Source of the DNA: Nilaparvata lugens
Lineage: Eukaryota; Arthropoda; Insecta; Hemiptera; Delphacidae
Reading direction: 5' to 3'
Assembly (NCBI RefSeq): GCF_014356525.2
Contig: NC_052514.1
Coordinates: 1,278,471 to 1,342,470 of the forward strand
Length of the DNA stretch: 64,000 nt
Positions 23,064 through 35,071 of this stretch are shown one piece after another. Position 1 is the stretch's first letter. Each line of letters opens with the position of its first letter. A program made the position numbers and the translations under genes. The notes below the pieces were generated by a model. It ran no database searches, was not told where the DNA came from, and saw only the letters and a program-made list of their open reading frames with translations.

Positions 23064-24689
23064 ATGAGGATGTTTCTCAATGTTACAATGCTGACCTTTT
23101 GAAGTGACTTTCATGATGATGCTTCCGAAAAAATAAGTCCCCCACAAAGTAACGAAGCTCCACTGTTTGTACTTTGTTTTGCTTTGTTTTTAAGTCTCAG
23201 AGTGGGGAGATGAACTTGTTATAAGAGAAAAATAACTGAGAGTATTCTAAAATCAGTGAAATGAGTTCTTTTGAAACCGGTAGTGAATGATCTCACAAAC
23301 TTTTTCGTCAAATACAAATTGAACAAATTTGAGTTCTTCATATTTGGTCAGATGAAGAATAGAAGTGAAAAAGAACGAGCTCGTTCATGTATGGGATTGT
23401 GTCATTGTTTCCAATGAATTACCATCACAAGTGTACATCGTACATCGTAGTACATAGTACATAGTAGATCGTTTTTATGTATTTCCCCCCTCGTTATTCA
23501 TCTATTATCTATCAATAGACTATTGATAGATCTATTGGTAGATCTATTGGTATTAACAATGGATTTAATGATTTGTTCCTTATAACACTTAAGGAGAAAC
23601 ATACAGAAAGATAATCAAGAATTTTCAGATTGATTAAATTTTGGAGATCTATTCCTGTGTACATTAAGTGGGATTGATTCAAGAGCTGATTCAATTGAGC
23701 ATTGAATATTGGTTAATGAGGCAACCTCATTAAATTGTTCGAGTGATAGAAAGCCGATTACTCGTTGTCTTGAAAGATCTCTAATAAATGATTCTCTTTT
23801 GAGATACTTGGGCGAGTTCTAGTGTTTTTTCATACTGAATGATACCTGTTGATCTGTTCTAAAATTTGGTTGGAAAAAATGAAATAGTTATCATCCTGTC
23901 AAGCTTTCTTGGTACTTCGAGATCCTCTGATTCATAAAATCCCTCCTCTCTTTCTATCCAACCCAACTCTATTCTAGTGAGATTCCATTATACTATTTCA
24001 TTATCATTTTTCATGTTATTCATGTATTTATTTATTTATTTATTAGAACAGTCACAAACACGATATTTGGAAAGAGAAACAGGCAATTGCCCAAAACTTC
24101 TTCAATTCCTTGATTTCGGCACATAAATAGTCCAAAGTGAGGTTAAGTTTAAAGTTTCTGTTTTCACCAAAGATTAACACTCAGAGAATACGTATTCGAG
24201 ATATGACTGATGAATTTTGAATTTCAAAGGGTTGATAAGAGCCGGAAATAACACTAAACAATCCGAAAGTTTCAATAATATTGAAATGAATATTGAAATA
24301 ATATTGCTATATTGTTTATATGTATATGTTTCTATATTGTTTATATGTTGTAGTTTTATGTTTATTTCAAATCATATGGATATTTGAGATACTCTCAACA
24401 GATTGAGGCCAGTTTCAAGACAAGATTCAGATGAATCACTGGCCGATGTTGATGTGAATTGGAAGCCCAATTATATTAATTGTGAGCATGAATTATTCCA
24501 TTCAAGTTGGAGTATAGAATAGTTTTCTAAACCCAAATTCATTCAAACAAAGATCATGTTTCTGATGTGAAGCTATTGTGTTAGGAATGGACACCTTGAG
24601 ACCGTCGGTCCCGGCTGCCTGAAAGCAGTCGGTAAGTCAAGCTCTGAAATTGATCAGGTTGACCTGGAAACCATTTTACAAGTTCCATA
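23064..24689. other. Mostly unique noncoding DNA
   Basis: Short imperfect repeats at 23435-23475 (GTACATAGTACAT) and 23510-23560 (GATCTATTGGTA). A family H retroelement tail on the minus strand lies at about 24025-24115 (TTTATT repeats, then 'aggcaattgcccaaaact'). A LINE-tail block (ACCGTCGGTCCCGGCTGCCT) lies at 24600-24660. No exon was recognised. Confidence 0.45.
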
Positions 24690-24965
24690 GAAAGAAGATA
24701 GCATGAGAAGGTATGCCATGGTATAGGGTGTTTATGTTCCAAATTTCATTGTTAACTCGAGTCCTAGTAGTTTGTTCTTGGTGAAGCTATTTGTGGGGCT
24801 GGTAGTCTCTCATACTGTGCCGTTCTTACACTCTCACCCGGCAAAAACGATAATAATAGACAGTAGTCGACAGTAATCGGTTCGAGTTAACAAAACATCG
24901 GCTTAAAATTTGGAACATAAACGAACTACATCATAGAATATTATCTCATGCTATCTTTTCAATTT
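24685..24965. repeat. Foldback MITE with GATAGCATGAGA arms
   Basis: Left AGATAGCATGAGAAGG plus TTTATGTTCCAAATTT and GTTAACTCGAG are mirrored at 24890-24958 (AACAAAACATCGG side). Arms are about 100 bp and the loop about 80 bp. Confidence 0.65.
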
Positions 24966-25017
24966 GCCAGATCTAAGCCATCCAGCTCTCTTTTATGAAA
25001 GAATGAATACTTAGACC

Positions 25018-25163
25018 CGTTTGCACAACAGCCGGTTAAATTTTACCGTGATTATTTCACGAGAACAATCAGAGAAGGTGTTTTTGAAAAGACGGCTTCT
25101 CTGATTGGTTTTCATTGAATTAATCACGATTAAAATTCAACCGGCATTGTGCAACCGGCACTT
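25018..25163. repeat. Foldback MITE with GTTGCACAAAAGCCGGTTAA ends
   Basis: A 146-bp near palindrome: left TTTGCACAACAGCCGGTTAA, right ends CCGGCATTGTGCAACCGGCA. Relatives are at 37499-37647 and 57027-57276. Confidence 0.85.
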
Positions 25164-25316
25164 GGTAATGTAATTTCGAATCTTTGGGTGAAACCACTTG
25201 AAATGCTACAATTTATGATGTTGAGTACAAAAACCAGACAAGGATTTTCTCCTCACTAGCAAATTTATACAAGATTATAAGTGAGAATTTTATACATTTA
25301 TAGGTTTATAAGTGTT

Positions 25317-26025
25317 CTAGCCGTCAGGCTCGCTTCGTTCGCCATATCCCCTAGCCAGGGGGCTCCGCCCCCTGGACCCCGACTGGATCGTCCAAGAATG
25401 AGATCAGCAGCTCGCTTCGCTCGCCTGCATTTTTCATTTCAGCATTTTTATCATACGTTAGGACGATCCAGTCGGGGGTCCACACTAAACGTCTGGCTAA
25501 ATGGATATGGCGAGCGAAGCGAGCCTGACGGCTAGTAATTTCCAGGAGTAGCTCTGATTGAAGTAGCAGTGCCCAATCAATTTTTCCGCGATAAATGCAT
25601 TTCAATCTTCAACTTGGTGCCAACCTAACAAGTCAACTCAACTTAATGCGAACCTGACAAAATTTTCAATTTAGTTACCAGTTAACAACTGTTTCGAAGA
25701 GGTACTCTATCTAGATTATAGTACTATAGTAACATATGATATGGAAATTTCAATTATAATTAAGAGATTGGGAGAAGAAGAATATACATGCTAAAAGACG
25801 AACTTTAAACCCTTAAAAACAACCCTTAGAGTTAAAATATTGCCAAAAGATTTCTTAGTGCGCCTCTAAAGGGCAAACTGAACATACCTATCAAATTTGA
25901 ACGTTTTTGGTCCGGTAGATTTTTAGTTATGCGAGTGTGTGTGTGAGTGAGTGAGTGAGTCAGTCAGTCAGTCAGTCAGTCAGTCAGTCAGTGAGTGAGT
26001 GCCATTTCGCTTTTATATATATAGA
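25317..26025 (-). mobile_element. Helitron-like element, family A, copy 2
   Basis: On the minus strand it starts TCTATATATATAAAAGCG after an A (26026) and ends in the GC-rich foldback GCGAGCCTGACGGCTAG. The base after CTAG is A here rather than the expected T. The body matches 9772-10440. Frames crossing the foldback (25281-25605) are not genes. The element carries a GAGT/CAGT short repeat near its 5' end. Confidence 0.75.
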
Positions 26026-26034
26026 TAAAATAAT

Positions 26035-26168
26035 CAGCTGACAAGTGATTACACAGATGTGTGGAGAAGCCAGTCTATTGCTGTATTTCCATAAGGTCTA
26101 TAGTTTCAATCAGGTACTTGTGAATGCGAATACTGCGTGATGTCTACTGTTCACAGAACTACTAATAA
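26035..26168 (+). mobile_element. Family E element, 3' part only
   Basis: Matches the 3' portions of the copies at 32800 and 58411 (GTGTGGAGAAGCCAGTCTAT) and ends GTTCACAGAACTACTAAT, that is CTAA|T. It directly follows the family A Helitron-like element. Confidence 0.6.
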
Positions 26169-26529
26169 GTGTATTAAGTGAGTATGAAACAACACAAAAA
26201 TGAGTGTACTTACCAAACACAAGTGAGAAGTAACAAGTGACATAAGCCGTTGTATGCTCTATGCTCTATGTGCAGCTACTCCAGTATGTTATGTGCTCTA
26301 TGCTCAACTTACAACTGAATATTCTCTACTAGTATGCTACCCATATCTTCGCTAAAATGTGGGTGGGCTTCTACAGATTCAAAAGTCAAAACATTTTTCA
26401 ACAAAAACACGTTTGTCGCAAAACGTTGGGTCCTAATCTATTGAAAGTAAAGACAGTTTAGTTCCGGGAGGCTATGTGAGGGTAGTGTGAGGGTAGTGTG
26501 ACCAATTCACCTTTTACCTTTTATGATTG
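26169..26529. other. Noncoding
   Basis: No gene; contains ATGCTCTATG-like short repeats (26255-26340). Confidence 0.4.
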
Positions 26530-27046
26530 GTGGTGCCGTATAACCTGGGTTACATGCCTGTATTCCACCCTGCTTTGGGTCAATGTCTCCCCCAATCTAC
26601 TCTCATTCATGAAACAATAATCAATTGAAGACAAAAGCGGGATTTTCACCGTTTTTTGGAATATTTTTGAGACAGAGCGAGGACCTAAAAAACATTGAAG
26701 CGTTTTGGGAGGTCTTTCTTTGGTTTCGTGGGGTTTTTCAAAATCACCTGGAGGTTCAGACACTTTTACTTGTATATATATTTCACATTCAGTAATGATT
26801 ATATTACTGCCTTGGCCTTCGATGGATATGAGCAGAAGTAGATTAGAAGAAGAGAACAAAGAGAGGAAGTAGAATATGATGAAGAAACAGAAAAACAAGA
26901 AGAAGAAGAAGATGTAGAAGAAGAAGAAGAAGAAGAAGAAGAAGAAGAAGAAGAAGAAGAAGAAGAAGAAGAAGAAGAGAAGAAGAAGAAGAAGAAGAAG
27001 AAGAAGAAGAAGAAGAAGAAGAGAAGAAGAAGAAGAAGAAGAAGAA

Positions 27047-27078
<32 letters not shown>

Positions 27079-27390
27079 TGCCGTATAACCTGGGTTACAT
27101 GCCTGTATTCCACCCTGCTTTGGGTCAATGTCTCCCCCAGGTCTACTTTCATTCATGAAACAATAATAATTTTAAAGACAAAAGCGGGATTTTCACCGTT
27201 TTTTGGAATATTTTTGAAACAGAGCGAGGCCCTAAAAAACATTGAAGCGTTTTGGGAGGTCTTTCTTTGGTTTCGTGGCGTTTTTCAAAATCAACCTGGA
27301 GGTTCAGACACTTTTACTTGTATATTTCACGTTGAATCTTTGAAAAGATTTTGTAATTCTTTACCACCTTCCATGGATATGAGTCATGCT
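26530..27390. repeat. Two about 300-bp direct repeats flanking (GAA)n
   Basis: 26534-26840 and 27080-27384 are about 95% alike by eye and 546 bases apart. Landmarks are GCCGTATAACCTGGGTTACA and TTTTCACCGTTTTTTGGAAT. Between them is a roughly 180-base GAA/GAG microsatellite (26892-27076). The 211-aa minus-strand frame across it is repeat-derived. The flanks could be a tandem duplication or LTR-like pair, but no coding lies between. Confidence 0.8.
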
Positions 27391-27762
27391 TCAGCATTCC
27401 CAGTACAGATACAAATTCATATGCTTGTCTGTGATTTCTAGTAGGTAATAAACTCTACACTTATACTGTCGAAAATCTCTACAAAAAACGCTGTAATTTC
27501 AAATGAATGGATAAATTCAAATCAATAAACTCGATAATATCAAACAACTTTCAGATTTCACCCTTTAAGAACTCCAAAGGAACCTACCAAAATCGAGAGA
27601 TAGAACATAGAAGAAGTTATCAAGTTGTATAAGCTTGTTTGAAAATGTTGCTCAATAACACAGATCTGTATCACTTCAGGATCAGAAAAAATGACAATAA
27701 CTCATTTATTTCAAAATTCCTCATCGCCAATAAGAGTGTGTATCTCAGATTCTATATTCATT
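27391..27762. other. Noncoding, no feature seen
   Basis: AT-rich unique sequence; no gene or repeat identified. Confidence 0.4.
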
Positions 27763-28376
27763 GACCGTGTGAAGTGAGGTCTAAGATACAAGTCGACGGT
27801 TTGGCATTTCTCTTATTGTTTAAATGTCTATACATTTACGGCGAAACGCGGTGATAGATTTTCATGAAATTTGACAGTATGTTCCTTTTCAAATTGCGCG
27901 TCGACGTATATACAAGGTTTTTTGGAAATTTTGCATTTCAAGGATAATATAAAAGGAAAGGAGCCTCCTTCATACGCCAATATTACAGTAAAAATCAGAC
28001 TATAGAATTATTCATCATAAATCAGCTGTCTAGTGGACTATAATACTACCCGTTCAGAAACATCGAACATCTTGAAAATGTATCTTTCCATCAACGTTAG
28101 TAGACAGTTGACTATAATACTACCCGTTCAAAAACATCGAAAATCTTGAATCTTTCCATCAACTTTGTAGACAGTTGCAGCCAGACCTGATAACAGCGCT
28201 CACACTCACATTCCGGGACGACACGTCACGGTACGATAGAACAAAAAGTTCTGTTTATTTAGGTTTTTTTCTAGACATTTTAAATTGATAAATTATTTAT
28301 CAACTTTTGAGAAAACATAACATCAGGTCAATGTAACTTACTGAGCGTGAGGTCTACTATCACAGGACCACTAGTT
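27763..28376 (+). mobile_element. Helitron-like element, family E, copy c
   Basis: Begins GACCGTGTGAAGTGAGGTCT. After the shared roughly 270-bp end it has about 1.7 units of the 74-bp repeat (28040-28170), then the CATTCCGGGACGACACGTCA block, and ends ACCACTAGT (CTAG|T). It is the reverse-orientation counterpart of 19055-20057. Confidence 0.7.
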
Positions 28377-28700
28377 AATTTGTGTTTTATTTAGATTCCA
28401 TGGTCAAAAAAAAAAAAGAAAATTGGGTTGAGTATTGAATCCAAAGTGGAGAAGTGATGAATTGATCACTTGTAGACAGTAACTGCGAGAGGATTGTTGG
28501 GTGGGGGGAAGCTCTACATGATGATTCTGCTTGTTTGAATAATATTATAGGGAATACCATAGAATAACAAAGGTTTCGAGACACGTAATTCAAATGATAA
28601 AGTCTGAATATTTTCTCCGTTTTGGAATGTCTCATGTTCCAATTGAATTGGGGAATCAGTGTTCCAATAATGATGGAGGATATCTGATAAGGGTGAATTA
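28377..28700. other. Noncoding
   Basis: Small overlapping frames here have no recognisable domain. An A-rich run is at about 28408-28420. Confidence 0.35.
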
Positions 28701-29365
28701 TTTAAAAATCTGGTGTGGCGCACTCACACAACTTTCCTGCCGTTATGGAAATTTATCACCTGACGCTAGTGTACACGCGCATCTCAAGTCTACTATTCAA
28801 AGATCTGTCAGCTGGTGACAGGACAATAACGCTGGAGACACACGAAGTCTGCTATCTCTTCATAGTGAAAGATTTAATAGAATCAACAGTTGCCAACAGT
28901 TTGCATTATTGAATATACACATTTTCTCGAATTTCGAGCTTATTTCCAATTTTAGGTGAAAATGTCACTGAACAATAATTGTAGAGATTTTCATGCTCAA
29001 TCTTTTCCACTTAAATATTTTTGTTTAAATTGTATCTGGAGCCTGATAATTGGGAATCTAAAATCACACTTTGCATTGATGGGGCGGAGCTCCTGAAATT
29101 TTTACAGATATGGGACTTGTGGCAATTGATAGAACTTATCAATGACTATTCTAGGTATAAATTTGATCAAAATCGTTTTCGAGAAAATCGCGGAAAACTC
29201 TGTTTTTGACAACATTTTCGCCATTTTAGCCGCCATCTTGAATTGAATTTGTTCGAAATTGTTCGTGTCGGATCCTTATAGGGGAGGGCCTTGAGTTCCA
29301 AATTTCAATTCATTCCGTTAATTGGGAGATGAGATATCGTGTACACAGACGCACATACACTCACA

Positions 29366-29396
<31 letters not shown>

Positions 29397-29419
29397 CACA
29401 CACACACACCACACACACA

Positions 29420-29488
<69 letters not shown>

Positions 29489-29645
29489 ACACACACACCA
29501 CATACACATACAGACCAATACCCAAAAACCACTTTTTCGGTCTCAGGGGACCTTGAAACGTATAGAAATTTAGAAATTGGTGTACCTTATTTTTTTCGGA
29601 AAGCAATACTTTCCTTACCTATGGTAATAGGGCAAGGAAAGTAAA
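28700..29645 (+). mobile_element. Nonautonomous element, family G, plus copy
   Basis: Runs from GTGTGGCGCACTCACACAAC to GGAAAGCAATACTTTCCTTA. It matches 34268-35071 in reverse along its whole length, except for a large (AC)n expansion at 29343-29515. Internal sequence such as GGGACTTGTGGCAATTGATA is noncoding. The His/Thr or Cys/Val frames are microsatellite artefacts. Confidence 0.75.
29343..29515. repeat. (AC)n microsatellite inside family G element
   Basis: About 170 bases of CA repeat with CCACAC interruptions. The minus copy has only about 30 bases at the homologous place (34380-34412). Confidence 0.95.
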
Positions 29646-29729
29646 AATAACACACACACTTCAAGTAAGTAATACTGAAAATGTAAAAATATGGATGAGT
29701 TGTAATCTGTACCTGGTATTTTATCACCA

Positions 29730-30206
29730 CTAGCTTACCCGGCGAACTTCGTACCGCTAAAAAGTCAATGTATCTCATGTCACACTTGAATTTATTTGGT
29801 GAATCATGAAATTTATTCATTTACAATCAATATTTCAATTTACATCCTAATACGGACTTCCTATGTGATCAAAACTACCGTTTTAATACCAGTAAACAAT
29901 TTTATCACAGAGTGATGTGTTTATTACAGCTGGTAAGTTTAGATGATAAATAATATTATCACAACATGATCTTGAATCATGATGATCTTCCCGTTATACG
30001 TTAGCCGCACGGCCGACAATTTCGAAAACAGGTCTGTAAAATGGATTAATATATAATCATTATTAGCCCACCTATTAAAATCTCTGGTCAGGAACCATTC
30101 AAACAACATATTCCCAAAGTTTCATGCCGTTCTGTCAAGTAGTTTTCGAGTCTATAGGGAACAAACAAACTAACACACAACAGACATTCATTTTCATATA
30201 TAGAGA
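29730..30206 (-). mobile_element. Helitron-like nonautonomous element, family D
   Basis: Minus strand: after A (30207) it begins TCTCTATATATGAAAATGAA and ends CGCCGGGTAAGCTAG followed by T (29729). This is the A|TC...CTAG|T layout of Helitrons. The 5' part contains TAGTTTGTTCCCTATAGACT. It is 477 bp with no Rep/helicase. Confidence 0.65.
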
Positions 30207-31308
30207 TTATTAAAAACTCTTTATTTTTAATTTTTACAAATAGTACATCATTGAAATGATTGAAGAGAGAAAACAATAAGGTTACATTGCGCTATTTCTC
30301 TCCTGAATTCAGATTACATTGCTAAGTCCGATCATTAAGTAGGATCACAAAGTAATCTAATGATTACTTTCTTCTTTGTCTATGATTATATGGATTGGAT
30401 CTCATGAATTGAATATTCAAGTCTTCAACTTATGATCCAATCTATAACTATTTATTACTATTTCCAAACTAAACTAAGACACAAACTTCAAAAAAGAAAG
30501 ACAGTAACACAGGAAAAGATTGACTATTCAAGTCCTCAACAATGCTCTACCATTTTTCCAAACGAAATCGTTCAAAGGTTCTGTCTAACTTTGAGTTCAC
30601 ATTAGAAAAAGACACATTTTTAAAAAGAGAGAGACAGTAGAAGGAAGAGAGCAAGTGGAAGACAGACCACAAACAGCACAATATTAATACAGTATCACCA
30701 GCAATGCCATCTCCTGTGTCTACAGCCAGAAACATCAACAATGTTTGTACAGCTTATTAGCACTTTCTTTCCCTTTCAAGGGCGCATAACCAAACATATT
30801 TGCTCTACGCGCATGCTCGACCTTAGTTAGGCTTCGAATTCCATGGCTGGTTTACATAGAAGCCAGTCTTGAAATAAGTTGATGGGATGGAATTTGAAAT
30901 GACAGAGAATAGTTTAAAGATAATGGCTTTGTTATCACGGTAATATATTTTGAATTGATTGATTGGGTTTTTTATAATTATTAGTTGTTGAACTAGGCTA
31001 TAATCGATGGTGTGTGTAAATTTATTAGTCAATCTTGTATACACGGCATTACGTGGAGTAGTAGTAACATCACGGTGATTTCAAAGATGGAAAACTCACA
31101 AGAATTGTTCTTGTGGTTTCAAAATAGTTCTACCTACTACTACGAGTAGCATACTGAATAGAGCTTACGCATTGGTGGTTCGGAGCTCACCTAAAGTGGT
31201 CTACAACATTTTTCTTGTAACAGATTCCGAGGGAATGTAGATATCAAGATTTCTCTCATGCAGGCATGATGATATGTTATTTATAGAAGCTATATAAAGT
31301 CACCATGG
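30207..31308. other. Noncoding; retroelement-tail fragment at left
   Basis: About 30212-30305 resembles the tail at 40765-40900 (TTTTTACAAATAGTACATCA, CTATTTCTCTCCTGAATTC). The remainder is unique AT-rich DNA with no exon recognised. Confidence 0.4.
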
Positions 31309-31675
31309 TACAGTGAGGTCCACGTTATAATCGCAGTGGAGATAGGTAGGAGAATAACGTTGCCGATCTTCTGTCTTGTATGCCTTCTATAGACGGTAGC
31401 TGATACAGGTTTATTGATGTAATATTAACTGTTCATTATCGTTTAGAATAATTAATTATATTTTATCAAGCAAGAAGTTACATTTTTTCAAAAGAAATTA
31501 TATGATTAAGATGAAATATTTTGTTAATAAATTATTAATTCTACATTGTTAAAAGACGATCTGACAACAGAGCGAAGCGAGAAAGTGATAGCGCTTCCCG
31601 CTTTGTTGAATGATGGACAAGGATAGCAATACCATTGCTAATCAAACATTGCCACTGTAACGTGGACCTCACTGA
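31309..31675 (+). mobile_element. MITE family M, complete copy
   Basis: Both TIRs are present (CAGTGAGGTCCACGTTATAA at left, ACGTGGACCTCACTG at right). It has the usual internal TTAAAAGACGATCTGACAAC and AGACGGTAGCTGATACAGGT. It is 367 bp and noncoding. Confidence 0.85.
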
Positions 31676-32429
31676 AGGAGAGAATTTTTCGATAGCTTGA
31701 TGAGCTATAGCTCGAGTATTAATAGCTAGATGCATTTCGAATGCAACTGGAAGCTTTGGTAGGATAATCATTTTGAATATAATTAGGTAATTACTCAATT
31801 CCGATGAGAGCTATATCCTTTGAAACAGATTGGAAACTTTGATGAAATTATTATTTTGAATGAAATAAACATATAAAAAGAATGATCTCAATTCGGATGA
31901 GAGCCATAGAAATGATAAACTTACTTTCTCAACAGAATCATCTTTGCATTAAATTTGATGACTTTGCGAAGTTTGAACAGTAATGACTACTCTACTGTGA
32001 TGCTTAACTACCAAATAATTATTATCATATCAAAGAGTTCAAGTTTGTTTTCCCGGTTATTTTTCAAAATCATTTAAATTATGTAAATCGTTTCTATAAG
32101 AGTGCTAATAATGTGAAATATATGTTCTATTTTGTTTTTGAAGCATCTAAATTTGAAAATCTACTTTATGAACATATTTAAGGACTGAAAATTTTGTGAA
32201 GTGAACAACTACAAGACTTGACCTATTTCGGACTATGTGTAACCCTATCTAAATATGGGAGAGGAAAAGCACAAGGTAACCGTATTTTTTCTCTTCCTAT
32301 CATTTTGATGATGTACTTATTGTGTGAATGAATGGATAAAGTAAACAAAAATAGCATCATTGAATTTAACGTTCTACTATAACTCATCTCTTATAACTCA
32401 TATCTTGTCTCTTATCTCTTATATCTGTA
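31676..32429. other. Noncoding, AT-rich
   Basis: A weak duplication of CAATTCCGATGAGAGC / CAATTCGGATGAGAGC (31797 and 31890). No gene. Confidence 0.4.
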
Positions 32430-33580
32430 AGTGGAGGAAGGATTTTATGTTTCAGTAAATAACTGAATAACTGATAACTGATAACTGATAACTGATAACT
32501 GATAACGATAACTACTTTTCTGTATTGCAGCAAAACGACTCATATAGCACAACACTTGTCAGGTCAACCTCTATCCATAGCTCGAATATCAACCAAATCT
32601 GAATGATTATATTTTTCATGAAAACATCATGGATTTTTGCAAAAATGGTCAAAAATTTAAATCGCTCATACTATCAGGAATGATAGTACTTGACGAGAGG
32701 TTCAATAACATGTCATCCACTCTCAGATCAGAGAAATCACTCATCATCAAATGCTTATAACTCAAGAATAGGAGTTAATTTCGCCAATGTGATGACATAC
32801 TAATAGTTCTGTGAACAGTAGACCTCACGCAGTATTCTCATGCACAAGTACCTGATTGGAACTATAGACCTTATGGAAATACAGCAATAGACTGGCTTCT
32901 CCACACATCTGTGTAATCACTTATAGTCCAGTCAACGTAAGATTATAGAGGGAAAAGTTTGGAACACAATTTTCAACTCCAAGCTCTTTAGAGGATAGTG
33001 AGAGGATTAACATATCAAAAGTCCTCACCCCTACCCCCTGTGCTAAAGTGGTGGGGGTAGTTTTAAAGTACCATTTTTTCATTTTTCGCATATATCTCGG
33101 AAACTATGCATCTTATGAACATTTATATTTCATGCAAAATTAAAGCTCACAAAATTACCAACAGGTTTTGTCCTTTATATATTTTCTATATCTCTCACAG
33201 TTTCTGAGATATCCGCTCTTGAAGGTGAGAAAGTTATTGAAATAACACTTTTGCCTCAAAAGCACAACATATAAACATTTAAACATTAAGAGAAATGCCA
33301 AACCGTTGACTTGAATCTTAGATCTCACTTCGCTCGGTCAATTATTGTTCCTCTCGTCAAGTACTATCATTCGTGAGGGTTTGAGCGATTTCAGTTTTTG
33401 ACCATTTTTGCAAAAATCCATGATGTATTCATGGATTTCATGAAAGAGGCGAATCTCCCAGATTTGGTTGATATTCGGGCTATGAATAGAGGTTGACCTG
33501 ACAAATGATGTGCCAATATGTTTCGCTTCAATACAGGGTGAGTTGTTCACTGAAACATGAAATCTTTCCTCAGTTGAGGA
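32430..33580. repeat. Large inverted repeat with a family E element in the loop
   Basis: The left arm is about 32430-32712 and the right arm about 33347-33580; they are reverse complements. Landmarks are AGGTCAACCTCTATCCATAG and TTTGCAAAAATGGTCAAAAA, with mirror forms at 33400 and 33490. The left arm has 5 tandem ATAACTG heptamers (32465-32505) absent from the right arm. The loop is mostly a family E copy. Confidence 0.75.
32800..33346 (-). mobile_element. Family E element, copy d
   Basis: The minus-strand 5' end (33346) is GACCGAGCGAAGTGAGATCT; the 3' end near 32803 is GTTCACAGAACTATTAG. The interior (32940-33260) is unlike other copies. About 32830-32925 matches 26040-26150 and 58440-58530. 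Confidence 0.6.
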
Positions 33581-34262
33581 ATCAATGAATGAATGACGTT
33601 GAATGTTCATGTTTTTCAAGAAATAATGGGCTTCCATGATCATGAATTAGAATCTTCCATTTCATGACTCTTTCTGTCACAAAAACACAGAATTAAACCC
33701 AACTTCACGAAAAACTCACCAATTCTCCACAAAAACCAGCAATCTCTTAGACACATCACATTTTTGTTCCACCCAATCCTCTCCTTCACAACAGCCGCCA
33801 TTTTATCAGTTTTATTACGGCCAGCGCAGCTTTAATTGCTTTATTGGCGCGCGGCGGTCTCTTCAGAGTCGAAGCAATAAAACAATTAAACGGTGAAGTA
33901 TAACAACTCACTATAAGAGCAGCTACAGCTCATCAACTACCTGATTTTATTATACAAGAGTGATTTTATTATAGAAGCTAGTGACTGGGAGAGTGTAGAG
34001 TGGAGAGAGAAAGAGAGTTAGTGAGTGAGTGATTAACACTGAGAGACAGAGAGGGAGAGTGAGAGAAAGTGGGTGAGAAAATGTATGCGTATGAGTGAGA
34101 GTGAGGGTGAGAGAGTCAGAAAGTATGTGAGGTGGATTGTGTGAGAAATTGTGAGAGAGAGAGAGAGTGAAGAGGGAGTGGAGAAAAATGATATGCATAC
34201 CGTATAGTGCTTAGTGCATAGATACTATACTGTAGAAATGTAGTGCGCTATTACTTTACTTG
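33581..34262. other. Noncoding; (GA)-rich tract
   Basis: 33985-34185 is purine-rich with GAGAGAGT and GTGAGTGA repeats. About 33795-33890 has a small GC-rich imperfect hairpin around GGCGCGCGGCGG. No gene. Confidence 0.55.
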
Positions 34263-34267
34263 CTCTG

Positions 34268-35071
34268 TATTAGGTAAGGAGAGTATTGCTTTCCGAAAAA
34301 AATTAAGGTACCCCAATTTATAATTTTCTATACGTTTCAAGGTTCCCTGAGTCCAAAAAACTGGTTTTTGGGTATTGGTCTGTATGTGTGTGTGTATGAG
34401 TGTATGTGCATCTGTGAACACGATATCTCATCTCCCAATCAACGGAATGACTTGAAATTTGGAACGTAAGGTCCTTACAATATAAGGATCCGACACGAAC
34501 AATTTCGATCAAATGCGATTCAAGATAGCGGCTTAAATGGCGAAAATGCTGTCAAAAACAGGGTTTTTCGCGATTTTCTCGAAAACGGCTCCAACGATTT
34601 TGATTAAAGTTATACCAGAAATAGTTATTCATAAGCTCTATCAACTGCCACAAGTCCCATATCTGTAAATATTTCAGTAGCTCCGCCCCATCTATGCAAA
34701 GTTTGATTTTAGATTCTCATTATCAGGCTTCAGATACAATTTAAACAAAAAATTTCGAGTGGAAAAGATTGAGCATGAGAATCTCTACAACTAATGTTTG
34801 GTAACATTTTCACCTAAAATTAAAAATAAGCTCATAATTCGAGAAAATGTGATTATCCAATTGCAAACTGTTGGCAACTGTTGATTCTATCAAATGATTC
34901 ACTATGAAGAGATAGCACACCTCGTGTGTATCCAGCGTTATTGCCCTGTCACCAGCTGGCTCAAATCTTTGAATAGTAGACTTGAGATGCGCGGGAACAC
35001 TACCGTCAGGTGATCAATTCTCATATCGGCAAGGGAAGTTGTGTGAGTGCGCCACACCATATTTTTTTACT
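34268..35071 (-). mobile_element. Nonautonomous element, family G, minus copy
   Basis: Reverse-orientation copy of 28700-29645. Shared landmarks are AAACACGATATCTCATCTCC-type sequence near 34420, GGATCCGACACGAACAATTT, and the end GTTGTGTGAGTGCGCCACAC near 35038-35057. Confidence 0.75.

Noticed and set aside
25281..25605. 84-codon frames on both strands
   Set aside because: Both lie on the GC-rich 3' foldback of a Helitron-like element.
26521..27156. 211-codon minus-strand open frame
   Set aside because: It is the (GAA)n microsatellite read as Ser/Leu/Phe runs plus two copies of the flanking repeat; no domain and no exon signals.
29305..29644. Overlapping frames rich in Cys/Val or His/Thr
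   Set aside because: All are readings of the (AC)n microsatellite in a transposable element.
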